From NCBI GenBank assembly GCA_029747015.1, contig JAKOGI010000002.1:1345001-1409000 (forward strand): a DNA stretch of 64,000 nt. Direction: 5' to 3'. Position 1 is the first letter of the stretch; each line of letters begins with the position of its first letter. Below the pieces are notes generated by a model. That model worked only from the letters and a program-made list of their open reading frames with translations. It had not been told where the DNA came from and ran no database searches. Source of the stretch: Carnegiea gigantea. Its lineage: Eukaryota; Streptophyta; Magnoliopsida; Caryophyllales; Cactaceae. Below, in pieces: positions 23,076 to 35,176 of the stretch. The position numbers were made by a program, and so were the translations under genes.

Positions 23076-23355
23076 TGTAACGCCCCGACCCCTCTCGGTC
23101 GCAAGTCTTACCAATAACGGCTTCAAGGATCGATGACTGGCCCCACAAATCATCACAAGTCTTTCCGACGTGCTTCGTCCTCGCTCACACGCTGCCTGGG
23201 AAACTTTCCAGGAGGTCACCCATCCCAAGATTGCTCCCCAGCAAGCACGCTTAACGGTGGAATTCTTAAGAGTGAGTTTCCCGAAAAGAAAGGTGCACCT
23301 TTGGTGATATAAGTAGTCACTTCGATCCTTTTTAAACCACACTTAGGGTGTCACA
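23076..23355 (-). repeat. Cassandra LTR 4
   Basis: Complete 280-bp LTR at the 5' end of the array as transcribed. 5S-derived portion at 23200-23266, with one change in the A box (ACCGTTAAGCG). Confidence 0.88.
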
Positions 23356-24237
23356 TCATTAATTATATATAAGGTGTGGTATGTGTATGCTAATGTATAT
23401 ATATAGAATGATCATGGCTGCGAATCAGACAAGGGAAAAGAAATATACAACACTTTGTCATTAATTTTGTAGTTGTGACATTTTCTAGATACTATTCTAA
23501 AAGCCTGTGTAAGTGAAGTTGATGTGGGATCGCTGGACATAGCTGAGTATAAATGCATGAAGATGGCAGAGAGGGTGGGTAGTTTAGTCCTGGCTATTGA
23601 ATGTCAATGTGAGCTATTATGTCTAGCCTTGAGGGAAAAAGGGTTTGGTGGGAGGTGAGATGTATCAAGTTCTATGCACATATAGTCGGTAGTTTTATTT
23701 TTTACAAAATGGGGAGAGGAATAAGTACAGTATTTCCTATCTCCATTTGCCTTTTAATGTAGGGTGCAGTATTGTGTGAGGCTCAAAGGGATTGCTTCAC
23801 CTTGAAGATGCGAGGTTAACACTGGAGTCTTACGTTAGCAGTGCTGTGCTAAGTAGCTGAGGAGAGACACAAGGCTGTCTGCTACACAGGGCTGCTAGCT
23901 GCAGTTCTGGTATTTTGAAATAGAACTTAATTCATTTTCATGGTTACAGTCTCCAGCAACTAGCTTTAAATTTTTCTTATGTAGCTGATACAGATAGCAT
24001 GCCTTCTCCCCTCAAAATTTAGACAACTTTGAGCCCTTTTGGCTTGCTCGGTAAAATGTGCTGTAGCTGAAGCTAGTGTCATATTGGTACAGAGAGGATT
24101 TTCTTGCTTTACTGTTGTCATATGATGATGTGAGGCACACATGATATTTAGGACGGCAATACATAATTTAGGTATAGCATTGTAGATTACGTCCAATTTT
24201 GTATGCATTCATAAGCGTTAGAATGGAGATTGAGAAT
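23356..24237. other. CACTA interior, non-coding
   Basis: Sequence between the Cassandra array and the 3' end of the second CACTA gene. No open frame of interest. Confidence 0.5.
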
Positions 24238-24550
24238 GGAACCTTGACCACATAAGCGCATTCAAATAACACATAGCACATAGATATGGGGTGATCGGGG
24301 CTCCACATGGCCCGTGGCTTGACATGGCCACCAACACAATACCAATAATCCTCTAATAGATCACCCCTAAAAGAAAATCTAGCCTAAATTACTACTGAGA
24401 CTGGAACTATGACTACATAAGCACATTTAAATAACACAAAGCACATAGATATGGGGTGATCGGGGCTCGACATGGCCCGTGGCTCGACATGGCCACCAAC
24501 ACAATACCAACAATCCTCAAAGAGATCACCCCTAAAAGAAAATCTAGCTT
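24238..24550. repeat. Two-copy tandem repeat, period about 165 bp
   Basis: GGAACCTTGACCACATAAGC at 24238 recurs as GGAACTATGACTACATAAGC at 24403. The two units share blocks such as ATATGGGGTGATCGGGGCTC and AGATCACCCCTAAAAGAAAA. It lies just beyond the stop of the second CACTA gene. Confidence 0.85.
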
Positions 24551-24612
24551 AATTTAATACTAAGAAATAAAAATGAAGATAGAGAAAATTAAGTTTGAGT
24601 GTTGTATCTTTA

Positions 24613-27109
24613 CTAGCGAGAATTATTCCTGTAAGCCGCTATTTCTGCAAACATCTGTCTCTTCAGTTCGTCAAATGCACGTTGTTGCTCCTCTTTGTGC
24701 TCTTGGAATTCTTTTTGTTGTTGCTCTCTGCTTTCTTCTAACTCCTTTAGTGTAAGGTCGTATTGCGGTTCCTTTACCACGAAAATACCCTGATCTATGT
24801 GGTAAGACTTCTAATAGTGTCTCCTCTTGTGTTTTGGATTCGCCAGCATTAGCAACCGCATTTTTCAATTTGTCCTACTCACAACCAAGGAAAAATATAC
24901 AAACAACCACTTAGATAATCACACCAAAAATATCAAAGCAATTAATTTCAAGTTCGCCAGTGTTAAGAAAAATACATGTATCTCCTTTGAGCGATTTTGA
25001 TCTGCCCATTGGAGAACTCCTTCATCACTCTTACGTGTATGTTCAGCAAGCCATATTACATCAGCAGTAGGCTTCACATTGTTGTTCTCCTTTGTCTAAA
25101 GCACATTGCAAACATTGACGCATAAATAATTAAAAGTACGTGAAAAATTATGTGTACAATTAACTAGCAACAGGACCAATAGGAGAAAGATGATCGACAA
25201 ATGCATACCAATATGTCCTCTACTTTAGCAAAAGATAAATTCCCAGTTGTATGAGTGCATCTTTTGTCAGATCGTCGATTTTGTGAATTTCTTTCACTTA
25301 TTTTCTACACAAAAATGGAATGTTTAAGTACAATAACAGCAGTAAATAGCCAAGGACCATTTTGAGATGAGATCCCACCTTAAATTCTGCAGAGCTAAAG
25401 CGTTTAACACAATATTCCCATTGATCTTGGGGGAGGTCAGCAGGAGGATTTCTCATACGTTCTTCATCTGTTTTACCACACTTAGGACTCTTGTAGTAGT
25501 AGTGCAAACGGGTTTTCCATATTCTATATAAACGCTACATCGTATCGATAACAAAAGCTTGCATCTTCAAATAACGCCCACCTTCTTCAATCTCAAATTT
25601 ATCCTTAAATACGATGTAAATAATCAGTGCAATGCCTTATGTGCATATATAAGCAAAACAATATATCACAATACACATTTACCTGTATTCCCTTCCACAT
25701 CCCATCACCAGCCCTTGCAAAGGCTTCCTGCCAATTTTTGACATCAAGTGGAGCCCTTGTCCTTACAACTTGACCACACTCATTCACCAAATGTCGAGCA
25801 TTATCACCAATTGCTCAATCTATTTCATCAGGTATAGAAATTGATAACTTCGATTGTTTTCCTTTGATTTTCATATCCACTACGTGGCTTTTGTACTTTC
25901 CCCTCTCTCCCTTCTTCTTGATCTTACTTGTTGCTGTACCAAACATATATGCCTTAACTTCATCACTATGGTCAAAAGCAATAGTACCCTATAAGTAACT
26001 AGTAAGTCTATAAATTTACCTTCATTATTTCCAACATTTCCATCAATAGCAGAGTTTGCAGAACCATGTATGCCTCCCTTTGTTGGTGGTCTAACATGCT
26101 CAAAATTGACATTGATAGGGTCAACTTCAACATCACATGGATTAGCAGCTTCTTGTGCTTCTAAAGTTGTACTCAGCCTCCCAGTAAAGTTGTTCATTCT
26201 CTTCTTCTTGCCAGTTTGATTTGTCATATCTACATATGACATTTGACCGCAAAGAAGACAATTAAGAAAACAATCCAAAATTAATTAGCAATTAAGGTAT
26301 GATCACCCAAAATAAATAGCAAAATAGAAATTACTTGGGGGTATATTGCTTTAAATTTGGTCCTGCTGGTGTTGTTTTATAAAAAACGTACTAACATAGT
26401 ACCTTCAAAGTTTTTTTAAAATGACCACAACTTTAGGAAACAAGAAAACACTTACCCTCCGTTCTTTGTAAAGCATTTCCCTCGGACTCACCATCACCTG
26501 GGATCATCTCATTTTCTTTAGCTTGTCCATCATTGTCAATGGAGTTTGAAGGTCTGATACTTCTACCATTTATAGTATGATTGGACTTGCTCCCCATTGG
26601 TCTCCCATTACCTGTTTGTAGTTAAGTTTAACTTAATGTAAAACACAATCAACATTTATATGAAACAGAATATGAAAAGTGATACGTAGATTGCAATGGA
26701 CCTCTTTCAAACACAGTTTGGTCATCTTCCACAGGACCTTCATCATTTCTTTGGAGTTCATCATTCATAGTAGAATAGACAAGGGCCCTTCTAGTTGTAT
26801 TCATATTGCCTCCCCTTCCTGTTCATAATTTCTCAACTGAGCCACCTTTCTTTTTTAAAAGTAATATGCATATAAAATATCAATAATACATTACATAATC
26901 CATCTAATCATTTGTTACCACTAGTTTATCACCTTGTATAAGCCGATCATTTCTAGCAACTTGATCACCTTTGCTTGAAGAACTACCTTACCAATGTACC
27001 CACCTCCATCACGATGTGGACAGCTAAGAGCACCATTGGAGGACGTCACTCCCCTCCCCTCCATATTACGGGTGACTTTATTCTTGCCTCTTCCTTTTCC
27101 AATCATCAT
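24613..27109 (-). pseudogene. Second CACTA gene (TNPA/Transposase_24-like), disrupted
   Basis: A multi-exon minus-strand gene starting MMIGKGRGKNKV at 27109. Exons recognisable by frame and GT/AG sites lie near 27109-26990, 26815-26700, 26612-26460, 26235-26020, 25935-25683, 25610-25382, 25300-25205, 25095-24985 and 24875-24613. The middle exons carry the plant Ptta/En-Spm (Transposase_24) pattern: QVVRTRAPLDVKNW, then DLPQDQWEYCVKRFSS, then RCTHTTGNLSFAKV. The last exon has LPHRSGYFRGKG and a Gln/Glu-rich coiled coil ending YRNNSR. Lesions: TGA at 25815-25817 (likely an Arg codon once), TAG at 25535-25537, and a frameshift near 24770 just before the coiled coil. In the family this product binds subterminal repeats. 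Exon limits are approximate. Confidence 0.7.
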
Positions 27110-27485
27110 CTAGCACAAACAAGTACTATAAAAACCAAAATAAGCACACAAGGAAAGCTGATTGGTGTTCTAATGTATATGCAGGTCAAAGTTATACAAT
27201 GAAAGCTATAAGAGGGTTGTTGTTTGGGCAGTTGTGTAATATGAACATTAAATCAGCAAACCAATAACTGAATTAAAAAGCTATAATGAATCTGAAACAT
27301 AAATGCCTTTGTGATTATTAAATGAAACAGTACAAAAAGTTAACCAACAAATAATAACTGAATGGAAAATCTACAATGACGCCCAAACAGAAAAGTCTGT
27401 GATTATTTTTCTTTCTTACAAATCTCAAATACAAAAAACCTAGCAAATAAATAGTTCTTTGGAAAAAAGAAAGAAAAACTTATGG

Positions 27486-30400
27486 TTAATCTTGTGACAT
27501 GTCATTGTCGAACTCCTTTTCTTCTTCACTTGAATCATGGAAAACTTCAATATCCCCATGATCAACAAAGTCATTATCTTTGTCACTCTTTCCAACAAAC
27601 ACATTCTGGACCATTTTCACCACACTAGCCTCTTTTTCAACAACAAAGTCGTTTGTAGACCAAGAGTTTATCAAATATTCATCATTGGCATGCCTGAATA
27701 TATGGCCTTCGACATCCACTTGCACTTGTTGATATGCATCAACATCTACAACTTGTTCCTCAGAATCTTTGTCGGGCATATCGTACAAATCCCGAGGTTG
27801 TGTCCTTATAACAAATATAACAAATTCCCAATCATGAGATCTTGGATCTTGTATGTAGAATACTTGTTCCACTTGTGATTCCAGAACGAAAACCTCATCC
27901 GTTTTCAAATATGCAGACCTTTTTACACTTATCAGCCCATATTCATCTATCTTGTATCCTGTGCCAGGGTGTTGTACATCAAACCAATCACACTTGAAAA
28001 CAAACACATGATTACCACCAGGGTAATGCAACTCATATATGTCTTTTAAAACTCCATAGTATTCCTCATCAGATGAATCGTCCCCTCTAACCATAACTCC
28101 ATAGTTTTGGATTTTTCTATTATTAGACCGATTTTCTGTATAAAAACGAAACCCATTTACAATATATCCAGCATAACGTCTCACAACCTTCGAAGGAAAG
28201 CAAACAAACTTGTATAGGTCATCATCAACACACCCTTGTCCATGCATACTATGCACCTATTCGAAGAAATCGAAAAGGGCAAAAAAATTAAAGGCCATCA
28301 TAGCTAGGGAGTCAACCTATCAAGTTCAAGTTTAAAATAACCTAATACATACACGTTCATGAATCCATTTGGCAAATTTCGGCTTATGCCTTTTCTCCAA
28401 ATTTATTGGACTTTCTCTTTGTAATTCCAACTTATGCTCCCTATATATAAAAGAATTTTAGCATTAGTTTCAATACTAACCAATCTATATTATGTTAATT
28501 GGGAAAAAAAAAATTAAAAAAAACTTACTCAACAAACTCGACTAGTTCATCACAATTGTGAAGGACATATAGATGGATTTGATTCAACTCCTCGAAACTG
28601 AGGTCTTTTGGCACACCTTGTCCTAAAGGATGTCCAAGTGGCCCAAATAGCGCGAACTTGCTTTTGAAAGGGCTATCATGAAAACTGACATCATCATTTC
28701 TTCCATTTCGAATAAATTTAGTGTCAATATCATTTATGTATCTTGAACAGAATGTTAGACACTCGTTTGCAAGATAACCTTCTGAAATACAACCTTCAGG
28801 ATGTGCTCGGTTACGGATGTATTTTTTCAAGGTACGCAGATATCTAAGTAAATGATTTTATGTGCAACTAGTTTAGTTAATGTACTCCAAGAGAATGAAA
28901 AAGCACTTAGAAAATAGGTATCTAACCTCTCTATTGGGTACATCCATCGATATCGTACAGGACCTGTAACTTTCGCTTCTGCTGCCAAGTGTATCACTAA
29001 ATGCCCCATGATATCATAAAATGCAAGTGGAAAGACCATCTCAAGCTTACATAATGTATATTCTAAAATATCAAGTTCCTCTTGGATAATGTTCTTTGCG
29101 CAAAGATTCCGAAAAAACATACTTAACTCAATCAATGGCTCAAACACATTCTTCGGAAAGAATCCATGAATAGTAAAAGGAAGGAGTTGCTCAATGAATA
29201 CATGATGGTCATGGCTCTTCAAATAGGAAATTTTTTTCCCGTTGTCTTTCACATATCGAGAAATGTTTGATAAGTATCCATCAGGAGATATTAGTTCTTC
29301 AAACATCTTACATAAAGCAGCCTTAGCATCTGAGTTCAATGTATAGCATGCAACAGGAATTTGCACTTTGTCTCCATCCACAATGGGGTGTAACTCCTTC
29401 CTAATGCCCATGTTCATCAAATCAATTCGAGCCTTTATAGTATCTTTGGTCTTCCCTTTAATATTCAACAAAGTGCCTAGAATATTCTCGGAAACATTCT
29501 TCTCAATGTGCATAACATCTAAGTTATGGCGAATTTTTAGTTTCCTCCTCTAAGGCAACTCAAAAAAGATGCTTTTTGTGCCAACCATATAAACTATTAG
29601 ATGCATCCCGTTTTCTCTTGTTACCTGCAAGTTTACCAAATTTGTCCTTGGTGAATTGACTATAGTGGGTCAATACTTCATCCCCAGTCAAAGGTGTTGG
29701 TGCTATCCCTTTCTCCTTCGTATTATCAAAAGATTTTGTATCTTGCCTCCACTTGTGATTAAGCGGCAACCAACGACGATGTCCCAAATAGCCTCCTTTA
29801 TTTTTTAGCAACGTGCGTCTAGTTTCCTTATTGCATGCAGGACAAGCAAAGTGACCTTTTGTTGACCAACCAGATAAATCAGCATATGCAGGAAAGTCAC
29901 TAATAGTCCACAAAACGGTCGCATGCAAGACAAAATTCTCTCTAGAATATGCATCATATGTTTGTACTCCTTCCTCCCAAAGCTCATTTAGTTCTTCAAT
30001 GAGTGGCTGAAGATACACATCTATATTTTTTCTAGGAGATGTAGGCCTAGGTATAAGTAAAGTTAAAAGGAAAGAATGAGGTTTCATACACAGCCAAGGA
30101 GGCAAATTGTAAGGAATAAGAACAACAGGCCAAATGCTATGTTGTGAATCCTTAAAAGGTTGAAAGCCATCGCAAGCGAATCCAAATCTAACATTGTGAG
30201 CATCTCCCGCAAATTGGGAAAACTCCTCATCGAATGACTTCCAGGCAATAGAATTAGCTGGATGTCTCATTACCCCATCTTCAACTCTTTCATTCTTATG
30301 CCATCTCATGTCTTTAGCCGTCTTTCTCGACATATACAACCTTCGTAGTCGAGACTTTAATGGAAAATAGCGTAGTACTTTGCAAGGTGCTTCTTTACCT

Positions 30401-31170
30401 CTAGATGGGCCTTTCTCAATAGTTTTTCGTCTAGGCAAACCACAAGTAGGGCACTCATTCAAATGTGCATATTCATGCCAATATAGAATGCAATCGTTGG
30501 CGCAAGCATCAATTTTCATACATTCAAGCCCCAACTCATTAATAAGCTTCTTAGCCTCATAATATGAATCGGGTAGGGTAGCTCCCCATGCTTGGCATTG
30601 TAACTTGAGTAAACTATCAAAAGAAGAGTCACTCCAATTGTTGAGAACTTTCAAGTGTAATAGTTTCACAATATATGACAACTTCGACATTGTTTCACCA
30701 TTTGACGACAATAGCTCCTGATATTCTTTCAAAAGCCGATAAAACTTAGCTGCTTCACCTGTTGGTTGTTCATATATATGTCCCTCAATATTCTTCTCAT
30801 TTTCTATTCCCAAACCCATACCAGCTACACCACACGCATCTTCCAACATATTAACTTCATCACTATCGTAACCACCCTCATTCTCATTATTTTCTCTACA
30901 ATTATCTTCATCAAATTGGTCAACACTTTCACCATGGAACTCCCACGTAGTGTACTTTTCATATATTCCGCACCTAAGCAAATCAAACCTTACTTCTAAC
31001 CTAGTTTTCAATAATAAATTTCGACATTTGTCACGGGGGCATCTAATAGTGAGTGTCTTCTTCTCTTCCTCTCTAACATCTCGGAAAGCAAAATTTAGAA
31101 AAGCATCAATCCCATCTATGTAATCACACGACGACCGATTTAGTTTCATCCATTCTTTGTTTAAAGCCAT
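27486..31170 (-). pseudogene. TNP2-type CACTA transposase, disrupted
   Basis: Starts with ATG at 31170. Exon 1 (31170-28927) has the transposase-associated domain (residues about 5-80, ending WEFHGE), the Cys cluster DACANDCILYW...CPTCG (221-243) and the Transposase_21 core with FACDGFQPF (331-339), IWPVVLIPYNLPPWLCMK (346-363) and YLGHRRWLP (461-469). It continues into the DUF4218 region (HIEKNVSENILGTLL, then YLKSHDHHVF). Introns 28926-28844, 28528-28441 and 28352-28257 have GT/AG ends and keep frame into exons 28843-28529, 28440-28353 and 28256-27486, which encode the DUF4216 domain and an acidic tail. Near 29575 a frameshift breaks the KKSIFFELP block and a TAG follows at 29550-29552. These lesions split the protein, so it is called a pseudogene. 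Otherwise it is well preserved. Confidence 0.85.
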
Positions 31171-32199
31171 TTCCTACACTCAAAATAGTAAATTTGTTAA
31201 TAAGGACCTATGTCATCAATAAATCTAGTTTCCGCCCACGTTCATGCACAGGTTGTATAAGTGGTAAAAAACAAGAAAATTGATTATTACAATAAACACT
31301 TGAAGTTCATATTATAGATGTTCTCATTATTACTTAATTCAAATAGACGCGGAAAACACAAATAGTCCCAAATTATTCTTTGATTTGTGTCATGCTAAGT
31401 TGGTCATGTGAATAACAAAAAAGGGTTCACTTCAATTAGGTTAAATTGACTCACCTTAGCTCATTTTTTAGCATTAGGCCTAAGGTATCAAAACAAAGCT
31501 CTCACAAATGTTTGGATAACCATTCATCTAAGATACTGGATAGGAGACTAAATATATTAGTAATCCCTTTAATTTATAGGTTTTCACTACTAAGTCTATT
31601 ATGTAACTCCACACTGGAGGTTAGAACTAAGGAGCATCACTAGCCCCTTGAACTTTCATTTATAACTTGAGTTGAAGAGTCCCCTCCCTTAACCAAATAA
31701 TTTTCACTGAAAACTCGTCTAATCTCCACTCTAATCACTAGTTTAATCAAGATTTAAGCAAATAAACAAATATCAATGGCAACAAGAACAACAGTCATGG
31801 CCCATTTCCAACAATTAGTGACTCCAAATGCCCGCAAATCATATCTAGCTGAATTCGTATGAAACAGTGATCACTTGTCAAAGTCCCCAAAAAAATGATT
31901 TATCTTAAACACTCCAAATCAATTTTCCAAATGTAGATTATCTTGAGTTCACAAAACAATCAACTCCAACTTCCAATTGAACAAAACAATTCACCAAGAG
32001 AACCCCCAAAAACAAAAATAATTACTACACCCCAATTCAGATTCCATTCACTCTGCACAAGGAAACAAATTGAATAAGAAGAAGAGAACAAATTGGACAT
32101 ATCGATTTATATTTCATTAACAAGTAAGAATGAAGCAGGGCAACAAAGATTAGGGAAACAAAATTTTGTTCATAACAGAGATTAGGGAAACAAAAAATT
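31171..32199. other. 5' region of the CACTA transposase gene
   Basis: Upstream of the TNP2 ATG. Presumably promoter and leader of the transposase gene. No credible frame. Confidence 0.4.
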
Positions 32200-32375
32200 C
32201 GAGCAAAACGCATAGATTTGATCAACAAAAAATTCGAACTAAATGCACAGATTCGATTACCAGCAAGTGAAACATAGTAGAGTGAAACATAACGCACAGA
32301 TTCGATCACCACCAAGTGAAATAAAACGCACAGATTCGAACAGAAAATTTTGTTCATAGCAGAGTGAAACATAAT
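32200..32375. repeat. Short tandem repeats in the CACTA 5' region
   Basis: About four degenerate copies of a unit like AACGCACAGATTCGATCACC followed by AGCAAGTGAAACATA. They lie between the right subterminal repeats and the transposase start. Confidence 0.7.
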
Positions 32376-32869
32376 AGTTAAGAAGAGGGAGGCTACCTCT
32401 GGTGGAATGACAGACAGAAAGCCACACAGAGTAAACCGCCGGTGTAGACAGACAGATGCGCAAAGTACCGCCGGTGCAATTCTGGCCAAGCACGACCACA
32501 AAACTCAGCAATTCTAGCCAGGGATGATCACGAAACTCAGAAGCTCAGAGTACCAGCAAGGCCGACCAATGCGTGGATGCCCGGAATTATCGCCGCCAAG
32601 CACTGCTGCTATCGGCGATGAGGATGAATCGTGCGACTGGCGGCAACAGGTCTTCTTGTGCTGGGGAGAGCAAAAGCCGAGAATCAAGACAATTGAAGGC
32701 CTTTCGATTTTTTTTTTAAATTTAATAGCCTGGGTATGGGTACTTATTTGTTTCTTCTTATGTTTAGCCGGCACTTACATTCTTATTTGTTTCTTCTTGT
32801 TTCCTAATTTTACAAGATTTTTAGTTAGTTCATTTAATTTTTAATTAGATATTGTTATGTTTAGTTACA

Positions 32870-33175
32870 ACATGTTGCAATAAAAGGCCTACAAAATTAG
32901 CAACAACCTGCGTCATTGCCATAAAAACACCCACCAATTTGCAACAACATAAGTTGTTGCAATAGAAAGGTTTCAACATATGCAACGACAACCTTGTTGC
33001 CATAGGAAGGCTTCAACGCCCGCCAAAAATTCATTTGTTAGGGAGGCAAAATTGTCAATTTTGGCAACAAGATTTGGCAACAACATTTCACTGTCGTTGC
33101 ACTATATATTTTAGGCAACAATTACTCTTATGCCGTTGCCAAAGCTTGTTGCAAAAAAGGAATTTTCTTGTAGTG
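32870..33175. repeat. Right subterminal repeats and end of the CACTA element
   Basis: Copies of TTGCAACAA, GTCGTTGC and GGCAACAA in both orientations, matching the left array, ending in TTTTCTTGTAGTG. Confidence 0.75.
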
Positions 33176-33690
33176 AATGCTAATTCAAAAAAGTTGAACT
33201 TTTGCTGATGTGGAAGGGTTATGTTTTAAAAACTGTAACTCAGGCTGGGAATGTTCAAGAAGGGTTGGTCATTTGGAAGTTTCTTTCTCAAAAAAATGCA
33301 TGTGTGTATGTGCACCTTACCAATCACCAATGAAAAAAGGGGAGGGGTTGAGTCGTTGAGAAAGGCTTGTGAGCGCCCATGTATGAAGAGGACATGAAAA
33401 CATGAGATTTTCATCGGCTGGGAATTGAAACTCCGATCCAAGGGTGGCCGGAGGGAGTGACAGAGGGATGCATGTAGGCAAGTCAAAAGCGGACTCGGTA
33501 GGCTGATATAATTACCGATTCAAACCGAATGCAAAATTTAGTGGATTTGAGTAAAGATTTTTAACTTGTTTAATTAAATGAGTTGACATATTTAATCCAT
33601 TTAATTAATTAGATTTGGTTCAAGTTTAGAATTTTAACATGAAAAAATAACAATTTAACTCATTTTTTGAACAAGTTTAATGAATTGCTG
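33176..33690 (-). repeat. Large inverted repeat, copy B, right part
   Basis: Continuation of 19532-20240 beyond the CACTA insertion; matches copy A from about 16110 down to about 15640. Shared blocks include GATTTTCATCGGCTGGGAAT and AGCGCCCATG. The frame at 33226-33486 is not a gene. Confidence 0.72.
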
Positions 33691-34784
33691 GCCATACTAA
33701 TCACTCTTCATGCACGACGGTCCCATATTTTCTATTGTACATGATTTATCGGTACTACTGAGTCTTCATTGACGGCAGACTCAATTACTTATTTTTTTAT
33801 TTTTTGGTTGGTGTAGCTATGGCCGTCAGCTTACTACAGATACTTGACGTTTATGTCACGCTTTCATCAGCATTAGTGAATGCCAATCGAATTAATATAG
33901 GTTAGTCTAAGTAGCTTAATACTTATTTCTTTAAATAAATTTTCGAATCTTATAAATTAAAAAAATTGTAATAAGAGAGTTATATATGTTTATAAATCAA
34001 CAATAATTCGATTTCAATACTTTAATATCAATGACCTAAAATAAATATTAATTAAACCCATTCAAAATTTGTGAAATCCATATTTGCATATTGTTCATCA
34101 CTACGTTCAGCTATGTTGAATATTGCTGACTTCGTCAAATTTCGAACCAATTGTCTCTTTATAGCATACATTAATTAAAGTAAAATGCTAAATATTATAA
34201 GACACTTTCTAAATGTCTTTTCGCAAAATCCAAACAAGCCCTGCAAATATAATTTTTACTTCAAATTTATAAATATTTTATGATTTTTATAATATATTTC
34301 TACTCATTTAAAAACAAAAAAAATCAACAGTTTATATCATGGAAAAACAAATATACAATCTAAATTACTTAATTTTAGTGGTTGTTGTACGATGACAACC
34401 ATTATAAGTGTATCCATTTTATGATTGTAAAAGATTATAAATAAAAAGGTGATTTTAGTAACATAATTAATGACCAATGATATCTTTCTCCCACATGATC
34501 ATATCATTTTCTTTTTCAATTACTTGATGGTAAGATTTTTAAATTGTGAGCAAACATTTAAGAAGTATCTTATAAACTATTTATCATTCTACTTTAATTA
34601 ACATATGCAATAAAGAGACAATTGGTTTGAAGTGGATTTCATAAACTTCGAATGGGTTTAATTAATTTTTTTGTTAGATCCTTGACCTTAAAGTTTCAAA
34701 TCAAACTATTGTTTTGGTTCATAAATAGATGAGCTATTTTATTACAAATTTTTCTCAATTTATAAGATTTAAGAGTTTACTTAA
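33691..34784. other. AT-rich intergenic DNA
   Basis: No gene. The segments at 33720-33830 and 35270-35370 share TGTCAAG/TCAGTAGTACCGATAAAT-like blocks in inverted order, which suggests an older repeat flanking 33.8-35.3 kb. Confidence 0.4.
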
Positions 34785-35173
34785 GGCTCCGTTTGATCCT
34801 CAGAAAATTTGGTAAAAAAAAAAGTTGAAGAAAAAAATGTTAAAGAAAAAAAAAGTGAAGCGAAAATGAGTTTTTTTCTATTGTTTGGATTGAGGAAAAA
34901 ATATAAGAATTTGAATGAAAAATTTAAATATTGACTACTTGAATCATGTTAAAATAATCTAAACAATGTGAGGTTGGAGGAGGTTGAGAATTTTCCTCAA
35001 AGTTTCCTCGCAATTTTATAAGGAAAATTTTATCACTTGTTTCTAATAATTTTTCCACCTACGTTTTCTCCATATTTTTTTTCTTTGTGATTTTCTCTAA
35101 ACCAAACACAAAAAAAAGTAATTTTTTAAAATTTTTTTCTTTCTATTAAATTTTTTAAAGTTTAAATAGAGCC
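34785..35173. mobile_element. PIF/Harbinger (Tourist)-like MITE, copy 2
   Basis: 389 bp starting GGCTCCGTTTGATCC; the right end, reverse complemented, starts GGCTCTATTTAAAC. Flanked by TAA at 34782-34784 and 35174-35176. Same family as 12973-13355 but inverted. Confidence 0.72.
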
Positions 35174-35176
35174 TAA

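Larger units (their letters stand above)
21483..23355 (-). mobile_element. Tandem Cassandra TRIM array
   Basis: Five LTRs of about 280 bp and three internal regions of about 172 bp in the order LTR(partial)-internal-LTR-internal-LTR-LTR-internal-LTR, all on the minus strand. LTRs start TGTRACACCCCGAG and end GGGGCGTTACA. Each carries a 5S rRNA-derived stretch with AGTTAAGCGTGCTTG (A box) and GGATGGGTGACCTCC (C box). Each internal region opens with TGGTATCAGAGC, a primer binding site for initiator tRNA-Met. Short LTRs, a 5S insert and no coding region define Cassandra. A single insertion would have two LTRs, so recombination between copies probably extended it. Frames translating to GWVTSWEVSQAAC are 5S-derived and not genes. 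Confidence 0.9.
20241..33175 (-). mobile_element. Full-length CACTA (En/Spm-like) transposon
   Basis: 12,935 bp with ends CACTACAAGAATAT (left) and, reverse complemented, CACTACAAGAAAATTCC (right). AAT flanks both ends (20238-20240 and 33176-33178), the 3-bp target duplication of CACTA elements. Both ends carry many GTCGTTGC/GGCAACGA subterminal repeats. Two genes, both on the minus strand, encode a TNP2-type transposase (27486-31170) and the second CACTA protein (24613-27109). A tandem Cassandra array is nested at 21483-23355. Because the genes run right to left, the 5' end of the element is at 33175. Both genes carry disabling lesions, so this copy is probably not autonomous, although its ends look fit to be mobilised. 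It interrupts copy B of the large inverted repeat. Confidence 0.9.

Noticed and set aside
21581..23342. Repeated open frames with GWVTSWEVSQAACERGRST
   Set aside because: They are frames through the 5S-derived part of Cassandra LTRs on one strand and their complements on the other.
21483..23355. Genuine 5S rRNA gene cluster
   Set aside because: Only about half of the 5S is present, embedded in LTRs with TGTTACA-type ends and primer binding sites. It is Cassandra and not a 5S array.
24238..24550. CRISPR-like spaced repeats
   Set aside because: Only two long tandem units in a plant nuclear context; no short repeats with regular unique spacers anywhere in the window.
32037..32844. Facing frames at 32037-32511 (minus) and 32524-32844 (plus)
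   Set aside because: They lie in the tandem repeats and leader of the CACTA element; no known domain and poor codon character.
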